Shown: piece after piece, positions 1 through 6,946 of the stretch | Position numbering within the stretch: position 1 is the first letter of the stretch | Layout: each line of letters begins with the position of its first letter | Assembly (NCBI GenBank): GCA_023136395.1 | Contig: JAGLRI010000004.1 | Coordinates: forward strand, 1-19,700 | Direction of reading: 5' to 3' | DNA from: Candidatus Bathyarchaeota archaeon | GTDB taxonomy: Archaea; Thermoproteota; Bathyarchaeia; Bathyarchaeales; Bathyarchaeaceae | DNA length: 19,700 nucleotides | Program-made: the position numbers and the translations under genes | Notes under the pieces: generated by a model | The model's input: the letters and a program-made list of their open reading frames with translations, nothing else | What the model was told of the DNA's origin: nothing | The model's database searches: none

Positions 1-1
1 A

Positions 2-277
2 GTCAAAATTAAAGTCAAAGGTGAAAGAAAGTCTGAAATCGAGGAGAGAATCTTCAAAGAAAGATTGCATGGTTTCAAAATTGATCCTTCTATCAAAAGT
101 GCAAAAATCAGAAAATTTTTGAAAAATAAACTGATGGGTAAAAAAGGCACAGAACTAGCACATAACTTACTTGACGTTCTCAGAGTGGAAAAGAGAGAGG
201 GAGAAACAAACACCGATTTCCGGAGTAGAGTTTTGAAAGGCGTGTTGGAAGTAACCCAACTGGAGGACAAGGCATGA
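2..277 (+). CDS. mre11: Mre11 nuclease, C-terminal fragment (partial)
   Basis: This is an open frame entering from the left edge and stopping at TGA 275-277, giving about 91 residues of the protein's C-terminus. No upstream start is visible. TTG at 65 could be read as a start, but the frame is open to the edge, so this is more likely the tail of a longer gene. The tail is basic and charged, with no catalytic motif left, so the assignment rests on context: its stop overlaps the rad50 start (ATGA, 274-277), the usual tight mre11-rad50 coupling in archaea. Mre11 is the manganese-dependent nuclease that works with Rad50 at DNA double-strand breaks. The phosphoesterase motifs would lie to the left of the window. 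I infer the identity from position and general character, not from a diagnostic motif. Confidence 0.7.
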   Translation, partial: VKIKVKGERKSEIEERIFKERLHGFKIDPSIKSAKIRKFLKNKLMGKKGTELAHNLLDVLRVEKREGETNTDFRSRVLKGVLEVTQLEDKA

Positions 278-2850
278 TTATCAATCAATTGACATTACAA
301 AACATAAGAAGCTACTCAGATCATAAGCCCATAACGTTTACGCCAGGGACAATATTATTCCATGGCGACGTTGGTTCTGGTAAATCAACCATATTGTTAG
401 CGATTGAATTTGCCCTATTTGGGTTGGGAGACGTAGAGGGAAGTCATCTTCTTAGAGGAAACATGAAAGAGGGTTGCATTCTCCTCGAATTTAAAGTCAA
501 TGGAAAAGAATACAAAGTATTTCGGTCACTCGTCCGCAAAAGAAAATATGTACGGCAAGGAGAGGGTTACATTGTTGAAGATGGCGTCCGAACGGATTAT
601 TCTGTCAGTGAGATGAAGGAAAGGATTCTTGAGATATTAGATTTCAAAGAACGACCACAGCCAAAAACTAGTTCACTAATATTTCGTTATGCTGTATTCA
701 CACCCCAAGAAATGATGAAAGAAGTGCTTTTCCAAAATGTTGATAGAAGACTGGATACGTTGAGGCGTGCATTTGGTATCGAGGATTATAGCATTGTACG
801 GAATAACGTAGAGGTATTACGAGGACATCTCAGAGAGAATATAACTTACATACGTGGACAAACGAAGGACCTAGACGATAAGAGAAGTAACTTACAATCA
901 GAAGAAACAAAACAGAAAACGTTTAAAGAGGAATTGAAAAGACTCTCCAAAGATTTTAGAGCGATTGACAATCAACTCAAAACTTTGAAAAAAAGAATTA
1001 CAACTTTAACCAAGAAAAAAGATAAAGTTCTTAGACTCGAATCTGACGTTTCTCATCTACAAGAAAAAATCAGTTCAGAACAAAATAATCTTGAACTATT
1101 AACTGGAGACATCAATACATTAAGAAAAGAAAAACAGGAAGCTGAAACTGCTAAACTATCGATAGAAAAATTGAAGCCGAAATATGACGAATTCAAGAAA
1201 TTATCGAAACAAGTGAATCGTCTAGAAAAAATCGATGAAGAGTATCGAAGTGTGAAGTCGCTTATTGACCTGTTAGAAGTAGCGATTGGTAAAACAAAAG
1301 AAAGTCTCAAATCGAATATCAAAAAAGCAGATAAAGAAGTTAAAAGGTTGCAAGCAGAAGTTCACAAAACAAAACCTGATTTAGATAAACTTTCTACACT
1401 TAGAAAAGAATCAGGAATAATAAAGAGGAAATTGAAAAAACTACCTTCATTGTCGAGAAAAGTCATTAAATTAAAACAACAGCGGTCAAGTTTAGATACA
1501 AAAGTTGCTGGTCTAAAAACGGAGTTAAATAAAAACGAACTGGAATGGAATAACATTGGAACAATAGGAGCAGGTGCCCCTTGCCCGAGATGTCATCAGG
1601 AATTAACTGTAGAGCATTTTATGAAATTAACGGAACTATACGCGGGAGAAATAACAGAACTTGGTACCCAAATAAAGAAAATTGAACAAGACATACCCGA
1701 TTTAGAGGGTGAAATATCTTCACTTGAAAAAAGGCAAAGTGCCTTGGAAGGAGATCGAGCACAATTAACAAAGCTGACGCAGTCCATAGCTACCATAGAA
1801 GAAAAGAAACGAAGTTTAAAACAAAAGGAAAGAGACATCGCTCAAAAAATAAAGGCTTTGCAAAAAGATAAAGAAAATCTTGACAATGAAAATTTTGCAT
1901 CTACTGAAAGGAAAAATCTAGCAAAAGCTAATAGAAGATTACAAAAATTTGAACCTAAAAAAACATTTTTTGATGAACTTAAAGAGCAGTTGAAAAAACA
2001 CCGGGACGCAGAAATTGAAAGGTTATATACAGAAAATAAACAGATTGCTGGTCGATATAAGAACATTTTGAAAGAAATGAAAACTAAGAACCAGAGACAC
2101 AAAACATTAGAGCAGCAAATTTTGGCTGACAATAAGAAACTGGCTTCAATGAAAACGAAATATGATGCTGAGAAAACTGTACTTGAACAACTCAAAGAAT
2201 TAGACGTAAAAAGAGATTCAGTAGAACATGATTGGAAATCGATGAACGGCGATGTTTTCGGAAAAAAGGTTGAAATTAAAACACAGAGCCAAAGGATAAA
2301 CGACTTAAAAACAGAAATTTCAGACAAGGAGACTCTCCTTTACCAACGTGATTTATATCGTGAATACTTGGTTTGGGTGGATGAAAACTTTACACCCGCC
2401 ACTGAGGATATAGAAAGACACGTTATGGCTAGTATAAGAGAAGACTTCGATGAACTCTTTCAACGATGGTTTAGTCTGTTGATGGAGACTGGAGATATTA
2501 CTGTTCGAATCGATGATAACTTTACTCCATTTATAGAGCAAAACGGGTATGAATTAGATGTAAAAAGTCTGAGTGGTGGAGAAAAGACTTCTGTTGCTTT
2601 AGCTTACCGATTGGCTCTCAATGTAATGGTGAAGAGAGTTTGTGAGGCCATGCACAGTAACCTACTAATGCTTGATGAACCAACTGATGGATTTAGTAAC
2701 GAACAATTAGTTAGAATGAGAGACATTCTTGATGAATTGAACTGTGAACAGGTTATCATGGTTTCTCATGAAAGAGAATTAGAAGGATTTGTCGATAAGA
2801 TATACCGAGTGCAAAAAGAAGCGGGAATATCAAGTGTAATAGAGGCGTAA
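274..2850 (+). CDS. rad50: DNA double-strand break repair ATPase Rad50
   Basis: An 858-residue SMC-like ATPase that partners Mre11 in sensing, tethering and processing DNA ends. Visible parts in order: N-terminal ATPase lobe with Walker A GDVGSGKST (residues 31-39); long charged coiled coil from about 180 to 720; a zinc hook CPRC (C437, C440) in the middle of the coil, which dimerises two molecules through a zinc ion; C-terminal lobe with the ABC signature LSGGEK (766-771) and Walker B LLMLDEP (D801, E802). The D-loop region reads DGFSNEQ rather than the LDEE-like form of some Rad50s. Length is normal for an archaeal Rad50. The ATG overlaps the preceding stop and has GGAGG at 262-266, seven bases upstream, so translation is probably coupled to mre11. 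The gene is A/T-rich (one sampled 60-base line near 2101 is one third G+C). Confidence 0.96.
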   Translation: MIINQLTLQNIRSYSDHKPITFTPGTILFHGDVGSGKSTILLAIEFALFGLGDVEGSHLLRGNMKEGCILLEFKVNGKEYKVFRSLVRKRKYVRQGEGYIVEDGVRTDYSVSEMKERILEILDFKERPQPKTSSLIFRYAVFTPQEMMKEVLFQNVDRRLDTLRRAFGIEDYSIVRNNVEVLRGHLRENITYIRGQTKDLDDKRSNLQSEETKQKTFKEELKRLSKDFRAIDNQLKTLKKRITTLTKKKDKVLRLESDVSHLQEKISSEQNNLELLTGDINTLRKEKQEAETAKLSIEKLKPKYDEFKKLSKQVNRLEKIDEEYRSVKSLIDLLEVAIGKTKESLKSNIKKADKEVKRLQAEVHKTKPDLDKLSTLRKESGIIKRKLKKLPSLSRKVIKLKQQRSSLDTKVAGLKTELNKNELEWNNIGTIGAGAPCPRCHQELTVEHFMKLTELYAGEITELGTQIKKIEQDIPDLEGEISSLEKRQSALEGDRAQLTKLTQSIATIEEKKRSLKQKERDIAQKIKALQKDKENLDNENFASTERKNLAKANRRLQKFEPKKTFFDELKEQLKKHRDAEIERLYTENKQIAGRYKNILKEMKTKNQRHKTLEQQILADNKKLASMKTKYDAEKTVLEQLKELDVKRDSVEHDWKSMNGDVFGKKVEIKTQSQRINDLKTEISDKETLLYQRDLYREYLVWVDENFTPATEDIERHVMASIREDFDELFQRWFSLLMETGDITVRIDDNFTPFIEQNGYELDVKSLSGGEKTSVALAYRLALNVMVKRVCEAMHSNLLMLDEPTDGFSNEQLVRMRDILDELNCEQVIMVSHERELEGFVDKIYRVQKEAGISSVIEA

Positions 2851-3142
2851 TTTGTGCGTGCGCAAAATTTCTGAAATTATCTCGCCCTCGATGATCATAT
2901 TGATTTTCCAAAGATGTAAAGGGCCCGCTACAAATTTAATTTGGGTACCTGAGTTCACCACTTATTAATGTGCAAAATTATTCTCAAGCTAGCTAGCTAC
3001 GTGCAACTTTAAGCTTCCCGTACGATCATCCTTTTTTTATCTAGCCCACATTTTTTTAGATTTGGGGAATTATTATATTCTGCGTCTTCCAAAATTTTAC
3101 GATTTAAAATGTCAAATAAGAACCTCAATGGAAATAAATATG
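2851..3142. other. Gene-free stretch after rad50
   Basis: Together with the MFS promoter up to 3199, this is the only gap over 300 bases. It holds no convincing gene. It starts directly after the rad50 stop with TTTGTGCGTGCGCAAA (2851-2866), a near-palindrome with one G:T pair. It also has a 12-base palindrome AGCTAGCTAGCT (2987-2998) and two T7 runs (3032-3038, 3051-3057). A minus-strand frame at 3009-3257 overlaps the transporter start and has no recognisable features. Confidence 0.6.
3032..3057 (+). terminator. Poly-T tract, likely terminator of mre11-rad50
   Basis: Two T7 runs lie at 3032-3038 and 3051-3057 on the coding strand, about 180-200 bases after the rad50 stop. Archaeal RNA polymerase commonly terminates at oligo-T without a stable hairpin. 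No strong stem precedes the runs. The function is inferred. Confidence 0.4.
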
Positions 3143-3192
3143 GGCCTAATAGGCCTAGTTTTAAATAAATTCTGTATACTTTCATTAGGAGG
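3143..3192 (+). promoter_or_regulatory. Promoter, operator-like inverted repeat and RBS of the MFS transporter
   Basis: A perfect 13-base inverted repeat (GGCCTA, A, TAGGCC; 3143-3155) lies directly before a TATA-like TTTTAAATA (3159-3167), where the BRE would be. AGGAGG at 3187-3192 sits seven bases before TTG 3200 and decides that start. A protein bound to the repeat could block TFB/TBP; that is inference. Confidence 0.5.
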
Positions 3193-3199
3193 CTTCTCA

Positions 3200-4411
3200 T
3201 TGGATGATGCGCTAAGGATGCAAAAAAGATATCGAACGATATTGCTTCTTGTTGCACTACTCGTTATGATGATAATTAGTATTTATCAATACTCTTGGTC
3301 CCTCTTTGCATATCATATTCAAAGTGAACTCGGGTGGAATCTCCCTGCTGTGGGATTGACTTTTACCATCTTAACTTATGCCTCTACATTCATTCAACCA
3401 TTCTCTGGCTGGATAGCGGATCTCCACGGTCCTAGAAAAGTTGCTCTCTTAGCTGCTTTTCTGATTGGAATCGGGTTTATTTTATCTTCTTCCGCTTCTA
3501 CCCCCGGAAGTTTATCTCTTTTTTATGCGTTGGGAGGACTAGGCGTCGGAATACTCTACGGTGTTTCAACGGCGGTTGCGATAAAATGGTTTCCCGAAAG
3601 AAGAGGCTTTGCCACGGGATTAGTCGTTTTTGGCTTCGGAGCAGGTACCGCCATTTTTAATTTGATCATTCAAGCTCTGCTGGAATCAGTAGGATTGAGA
3701 ACAACCTTTCTATATATCGGCGTAACAATGCTTGTAGTCACGGTTCCATCTTCTCTCTTGTATAAATATCCAACGGACGAATGGATTTCCCAGTTAGGCA
3801 TTGATAAAAAGAGAGGTTTAAAACAATCTACTAATTATAAACCGTTAGACATTGTAAAGACGTATCAATGGTATTTAATCTACTTCTCCTTCTCCTTTAT
3901 TGTTTCAATTGTTCTAATGTTTGGCGCTCAAATGAGAATGTTAGCCCAAGAATTTAATCTACCTCAAGAATATTTCAACTTACTTTTGATTCTTTTTCCT
4001 CTCGGAAACGGTCTGAGCAGGATCGCAGCCGGCGCACTCTCAGATAAAATCGGGAGAGAAAAAATTATGATGATTTTCTACATTTTCTTAGGTCTTTCCA
4101 TACTTGGCTTAGTAAATTTTGGACACATTCCCGTAATCTTCCTCTCCATTGCAATCTTAGCAGCCATTTTGGGAGGATCTCCCTTCGCTCTATATCCTGC
4201 TCTTATAGGTGATTATTACGGCTCAAAATATGCTACAATTAATTACGGAATTACCTACACGGCTAAAGCATGGGGGGGATTAATCTCAGGATGGTTAAGC
4301 GGATACCTGGTATCTCAATTCGGTTCATACAAACTTCCCTTAATCATAGTTGCGCTATGCTGCTTGGTTGCTGCTGTATTATCTAACCCAAAAATGCTGA
4401 AACCTCCATAG
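3200..4411 (+). CDS. MFS transporter, oxalate/formate antiporter-like
   Basis: A 403-residue integral membrane protein of the major facilitator superfamily. Two blocks of about six hydrophobic segments are separated by a cytoplasmic loop near the middle (around KRGLKQSTNYK), the usual 6+6 arrangement. The MFS motif A is clear after the second segment (GWIADLHGPRK, residues 70-80) and is repeated in the second half as ALSDKIGREK. The pattern resembles the OFA/monocarboxylate branch, so a small carboxylate is the likeliest substrate, but specificity cannot be read here. The open frame extends upstream to TTG 3062. I chose TTG 3200 because AGGAGG lies seven bases before it, and the extra 46 residues look unlike an MFS N-terminus and would cover the promoter. 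The gene stands alone on this strand and converges on the zinc-ribbon gene. Confidence 0.85.
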   Translation: MDDALRMQKRYRTILLLVALLVMMIISIYQYSWSLFAYHIQSELGWNLPAVGLTFTILTYASTFIQPFSGWIADLHGPRKVALLAAFLIGIGFILSSSASTPGSLSLFYALGGLGVGILYGVSTAVAIKWFPERRGFATGLVVFGFGAGTAIFNLIIQALLESVGLRTTFLYIGVTMLVVTVPSSLLYKYPTDEWISQLGIDKKRGLKQSTNYKPLDIVKTYQWYLIYFSFSFIVSIVLMFGAQMRMLAQEFNLPQEYFNLLLILFPLGNGLSRIAAGALSDKIGREKIMMIFYIFLGLSILGLVNFGHIPVIFLSIAILAAILGGSPFALYPALIGDYYGSKYATINYGITYTAKAWGGLISGWLSGYLVSQFGSYKLPLIIVALCCLVAAVLSNPKMLKPP

Positions 4412-4429
4412 CAACCCGACTCTATGGAG
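4404..4429 (+). terminator. Stem-loop between convergent genes
   Basis: An 8-base perfect inverted repeat (CTCCATAG 4404-4411, CTATGGAG 4422-4429) with a 10-base loop. Its left arm contains the transporter stop codon. It lies in the 30-base gap between two convergent genes, so it could serve both strands. No long T-run follows on the plus strand. Confidence 0.4.
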
Positions 4430-4441
4430 ACACTATCTTAT

Positions 4442-4939
4442 TTAATCTGCTTCAAATTTAGGTTCCGTGCTAAATGACCACGGGAAGGGCGTAGGTCGCT
4501 CTCGCTTATACAGTTCCAGCACTATCTTTCTAAGCTCAACATCTTTTTCAGTGAAGGAAGCGGACTCCTTCTGGAAGAGAACCGCTCTAAACGCGGAGAG
4601 CATTGCAGTGAGAGTGTCAGCACTCACCATCAATTCATCCCTTTCATCCTTACCCAGAGCAAGTTCCATTTCATCCCGTGATGGGGAAAATTTTTTAACA
4701 CTAAATTCTTTGCTGAGATCTTTCTCTACCTCTTCGAGGTCTATTTTGTTCCACCATCTGAATCGAGTATAACGATACGGCTCGCTTAACTTCGCTAAGC
4801 CTTTACCTCTAAAATACGACCCACACCTCTTACATTGAAACATCTGAGCTTTTTTTCCACCCGCTAGTATCTTCCATCCATATTTGCGGGTTTCTACGCT
4901 TCCACACTTTGGACACGTCTTTTCACTCATTCCATCCAT
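4442..4939 (-). CDS. Zinc-ribbon protein of unknown function
   Basis: A 165-residue soluble protein. The N-terminus carries a four-cysteine zinc ribbon (C9-P-K-C12 and C36-K-R-C39) with a Y-G-W and basic stretch between the pairs, like the DNA-binding ribbon at the N-terminus of IS1-type transposase subunits and some archaeal regulators. The remaining 120 residues are charged and probably helical; I do not recognise them. No DDE catalytic domain and no flanking terminal repeats are present, so this is not a complete insertion sequence. ATG 4939 is used here; ATG 4930, three codons on, is equally possible and no Shine-Dalgarno distinguishes them. A TATA-like TTTAAA (4971-4976) implies a leader of only a few bases. 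The start lies in a run of ATGG-like repeats. A DNA- or RNA-binding role is plausible but not shown. Confidence 0.7.
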   Translation of the reverse strand: MDGMSEKTCPKCGSVETRKYGWKILAGGKKAQMFQCKRCGSYFRGKGLAKLSEPYRYTRFRWWNKIDLEEVEKDLSKEFSVKKFSPSRDEMELALGKDERDELMVSADTLTAMLSAFRAVLFQKESASFTEKDVELRKIVLELYKRERPTPFPWSFSTEPKFEAD

Positions 4940-4970
4940 CCGTCCATCTAAATATACGTCTATCCTGTCA

Positions 4971-4976
4971 TTTAAA
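4971..4976 (-). promoter_or_regulatory. TATA-like element of the zinc-ribbon gene
   Basis: TTTAAA centred about 34 bases before ATG 4939 on the minus strand. With TATA to transcription start spacing near 26, the mRNA would begin about eight bases before the start codon, i.e. nearly leaderless. Confidence 0.35.
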
Positions 4977-5055
4977 CTTTTCGAAGAAAGTAGAGAAACT
5001 TTTACAAAAAACTAAATCTCGAGAGTTTACAAAACGCACAGGCATGCATAAAAAA

Positions 5056-5093
5056 CTTAAATATTCTGTACACCTAACAAAAGTTAGGGTGAG
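5056..5093 (+). promoter_or_regulatory. TATA-like element, hairpin/operator and RBS of the GYD gene
   Basis: TTAAATAT (about 5057-5064) resembles a TATA box. A perfect 6-base inverted repeat CCTAAC (5073-5078) / GTTAGG (5083-5088) with an AAAA loop follows, and the ribosome binding site GGTGAG (5088-5093) begins on its last base. ATG follows at 5097. The repeat spans the expected transcription start, so it could be an operator or an mRNA hairpin limiting access to the RBS. Confidence 0.45.
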
Positions 5094-5096
5094 AAT

Positions 5097-5387
5097 ATGC
5101 CAAAATATATTCTTCTTTCCACTCTTACGTCTAAAGGAAGAGAAACCGTAAAAGATAGACCTGAAAGGATCAAAGAGGTTAACAAAGAGATAGAAGCTCT
5201 GGGTGCAAAAGTGGTTGAGCAATATGCAACATTAGGACCATACGACTTCGTCAATATCATTGAAGCAACGGATAACGAGGCTATCGTCCGCGTCTCGGTT
5301 GAATTAGGATCTCGAGGAACAATTCAGATTATAAGCATGCCCGCAATCACAACAGACGAGTTCATCGCTTCCATAAAGAAAATGTAA
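5097..5387 (+). CDS. GYD domain protein
   Basis: A complete 96-residue protein matching the GYD domain family in size and pattern: an N-terminal strand (KYILLSTLT), a helix with the R-x-E-R-I-x-E-x-N pattern, the family core TLGPYD at residues 45-50 that gives the family its name, then a strand-helix with GSRGTIQIISMPA near the end. These small alpha/beta proteins resemble ferredoxin-fold stress-response dimers, and their biochemical role is not established. ATG is supported by GGTGAG three bases upstream. It is a single gene with its own promoter, followed by an oligo-T tract at 5415-5422. Family assignment is confident; function is unknown. Confidence 0.9.
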   Translation: MPKYILLSTLTSKGRETVKDRPERIKEVNKEIEALGAKVVEQYATLGPYDFVNIIEATDNEAIVRVSVELGSRGTIQIISMPAITTDEFIASIKKM

Positions 5388-5414
5388 GTATCCAACCTTA
5401 CTCTAAACCGCCTA

Positions 5415-5422
5415 TTTTTTTT
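5415..5422 (+). terminator. Oligo-T terminator after the GYD gene
   Basis: T8 lies 28 bases after the GYD stop. A 10-base palindrome TTTCGCGAAA (5427-5436) and A-runs follow at about 5434-5439 and 5454-5460; on the minus strand these A-runs are T-runs that could end the convergent aldolase transcript. Confidence 0.45.
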
Positions 5423-5552
5423 AACATTTCGCGAAAAAATTCAGCAACATCACGAAAAAAATTATAGTTTCCACCATATTAAAGTCACAGAAAGGCACAC
5501 CAGCTAGTACTAACTTATGGATCTGGCAAACCAACACATTTTTAGCTATGGT

Positions 5553-6719
5553 TCAATACTCAATTTTATTTTTTATGATGTAATCATATACTCTTTTGGC
5601 GGTACCTTTCATTCCAAATGCATAAAAGAAGATTAATGCCTCCGCATACGCTTTTGCAGTTATTACTTTTTTTGTTTCTTCGTTAATTTCTTCTATTTTA
5701 TGGAAAAATTCTTTTCCTGCATATTTGCTTTTACTAACAAACACTTCAGGATCTGAAACGCCTTCTTCTTTATATTTTTTAATAACCCAGCTGTAAATCT
5801 TGTGATACAGTGTGGGTTCAAAAATTTTCAATATTTCCCATACAAGAAGCATCCAGTACGTAGCAACGTTACCTTTTATTATTTTTCCCTTAGGAAATGT
5901 TGAAGAGATTACGAGCAGGGGCGTACCTGTGATGCCGTGTTGAGCAATACCTGTTTTGTAACCTTCTGCTCTAATGGCATCCGTTATTTCAACTGTTCTT
6001 TGAACGTTAATGCCTAAAAGAGGAATAATTTTTCCATCTTTGTCGACATTCACTCCGTGTTTAGTGCCATTTGCAATCGCCAAACAATCAAGTTCTATCC
6101 CATTCTTCTTCAAAGCGTCAATGAAATACAGGGCTTCTTCGACTTCAGTGAACTCTTTTATTCCAATTTCTCCCACCTCTCCCTCTCTGCCATATCGTTT
6201 ATCACCCATCCTTTTTTTGATGTGATTAAACAACATGATTGAAACTCTGATTACCTCCTTAAGTTGGTCTCTGACCTTGGTTTTGCTTCTATCGAATAAG
6301 TAGGACGAATCTATTGCAAAACTGCTGAAACCCGAGTCTACTCTTGCATCGATCTCCTTTTTCACTCTCTCAATTTCCTCTACTGTTCCTTTTTTGACAG
6401 TAATGTGATCTGCATGAAGCACGTACCCATACCAACCAACAATTTCCGCAGCTCTCTTTACCCTTGAGGCAAACGTTGAAGGTGTTAAACCGGTATATCC
6501 TCCATCTCTATCCATCTCTGAGAGTGCTAATTCAAAAATTATAATCTGTCTTGAATCCTTTGCTGCCTGAAGAATTCCTATGATGAGATCGATGGTTAAT
6601 CTCGGATTCACAGCCAATATGATGGTATCCGAGCACTGCATAGAATCAAAAAGAATGTCTCCAGGTAACGGATTTCTGAATTGTTCAAAATACTGCACAT
6701 AAACCTCCTTTTTTGGCAT
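5553..6719 (-). CDS. Class II (zinc) fructose-bisphosphate aldolase family protein
   Basis: A 388-residue cytoplasmic aldolase, probably cleaving fructose 1,6-bisphosphate to dihydroxyacetone phosphate and glyceraldehyde 3-phosphate. Class II landmarks are present: LHADH (residues 101-105, with D104 the expected catalytic acid and H105 a zinc ligand, like E. coli HTDHC), GREGEVGEIG (about 167-176), ANGTKHG with H221, and IAQHGITGTP with H251, the two further zinc histidines. The C-terminus has a long helical extension beyond the core. The family also includes tagatose-bisphosphate aldolases, so the exact substrate is open. An in-frame TTG lies three codons upstream (6728). ATG 6719 is preferred because the protein starts MPKKEV and a GATAGGT element sits upstream. 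Divergent from the debranching gene. Most archaea use class IA or FBPA/P enzymes for this step. Confidence 0.85.
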   Translation of the reverse strand: MPKKEVYVQYFEQFRNPLPGDILFDSMQCSDTIILAVNPRLTIDLIIGILQAAKDSRQIIIFELALSEMDRDGGYTGLTPSTFASRVKRAAEIVGWYGYVLHADHITVKKGTVEEIERVKKEIDARVDSGFSSFAIDSSYLFDRSKTKVRDQLKEVIRVSIMLFNHIKKRMGDKRYGREGEVGEIGIKEFTEVEEALYFIDALKKNGIELDCLAIANGTKHGVNVDKDGKIIPLLGINVQRTVEITDAIRAEGYKTGIAQHGITGTPLLVISSTFPKGKIIKGNVATYWMLLVWEILKIFEPTLYHKIYSWVIKKYKEEGVSDPEVFVSKSKYAGKEFFHKIEEINEETKKVITAKAYAEALIFFYAFGMKGTAKRVYDYIIKNKIEY

Positions 6720-6754
6720 AGCACCCAACCTATCTTTCGTTTATGTTGATACTT

Positions 6755-6765
6755 CTATTTTTATG
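6755..6765 (-). promoter_or_regulatory. TATA-like element of the aldolase gene
   Basis: On the minus strand CATAAAAATAG is centred about 41 bases before ATG 6719, predicting a leader of about 14 bases containing GATAGGT. Assigned from composition and spacing only. Confidence 0.35.
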
Positions 6766-6862
6766 AAATTAAAGATTTTTTGGGTTTCTATACTAAGTAA
6801 CTCTCAATCACAATGAAAATCCTCTTGATAGAGACTTGAACTATTTTGTGCGTTAATGGTGT

Positions 6863-6887
6863 TGAGAAGCGGTCTCATCTTTTTTTT
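6863..6887 (+). terminator. Hairpin plus T8 upstream of the debranching gene
   Basis: TGAGA (6863-6867) and TCTCA (6873-6877) form a 5-base stem with loop AGCGG, followed by TC and T8 (6880-6887). It looks like an intrinsic terminator, yet no annotated gene reads into it on this strand. It may end a short RNA starting in the divergent region, act as an attenuator, or simply be chance. Confidence 0.35.
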
Positions 6888-6908
6888 AATAAACATTAAA
6901 CTTAAAAT
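6885..6908 (+). promoter_or_regulatory. TATA-like elements of the glycogen debranching gene
   Basis: Two candidates: TTTAATAAA (about 6885-6893) and CTTAAAAT (6901-6908). The first predicts a leader of about 30 bases, the second about 16. No Shine-Dalgarno is seen before the GTG/ATG at 6947/6950. Confidence 0.35.
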
Positions 6909-6946
6909 GTTGGGAGTAAAGATCGATTAAATGTAACTTAAACCAA

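Noticed and set aside
1053..2541. Several minus-strand frames inside rad50
   Set aside because: These are shadow frames opposite the coiled-coil coding sequence, serine/phenylalanine-rich as expected from antisense of K/E/L codons.
3062..3199. Upstream extension of the MFS transporter to TTG 3062
   Set aside because: It would add 46 residues unlike an MFS N-terminus, has no RBS, and covers the TATA-like box and inverted repeat. TTG 3200 has AGGAGG at ideal distance.
3009..3257. Minus-strand 82-codon frame
   Set aside because: It overlaps the transporter start and promoter, has no recognised domain and no clear RBS, and its composition is that of an A/T-rich chance frame.
4442..4939. Insertion sequence or transposase
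   Set aside because: Only the zinc ribbon resembles a transposase. There is no catalytic DDE/HUH domain, terminal inverted repeat or target duplication around it.
5525..5556. tRNA T-arm-like GGTTCAATACTC
   Set aside because: No acceptor, D or anticodon arm can be folded around it, and it runs into the aldolase 3' end.
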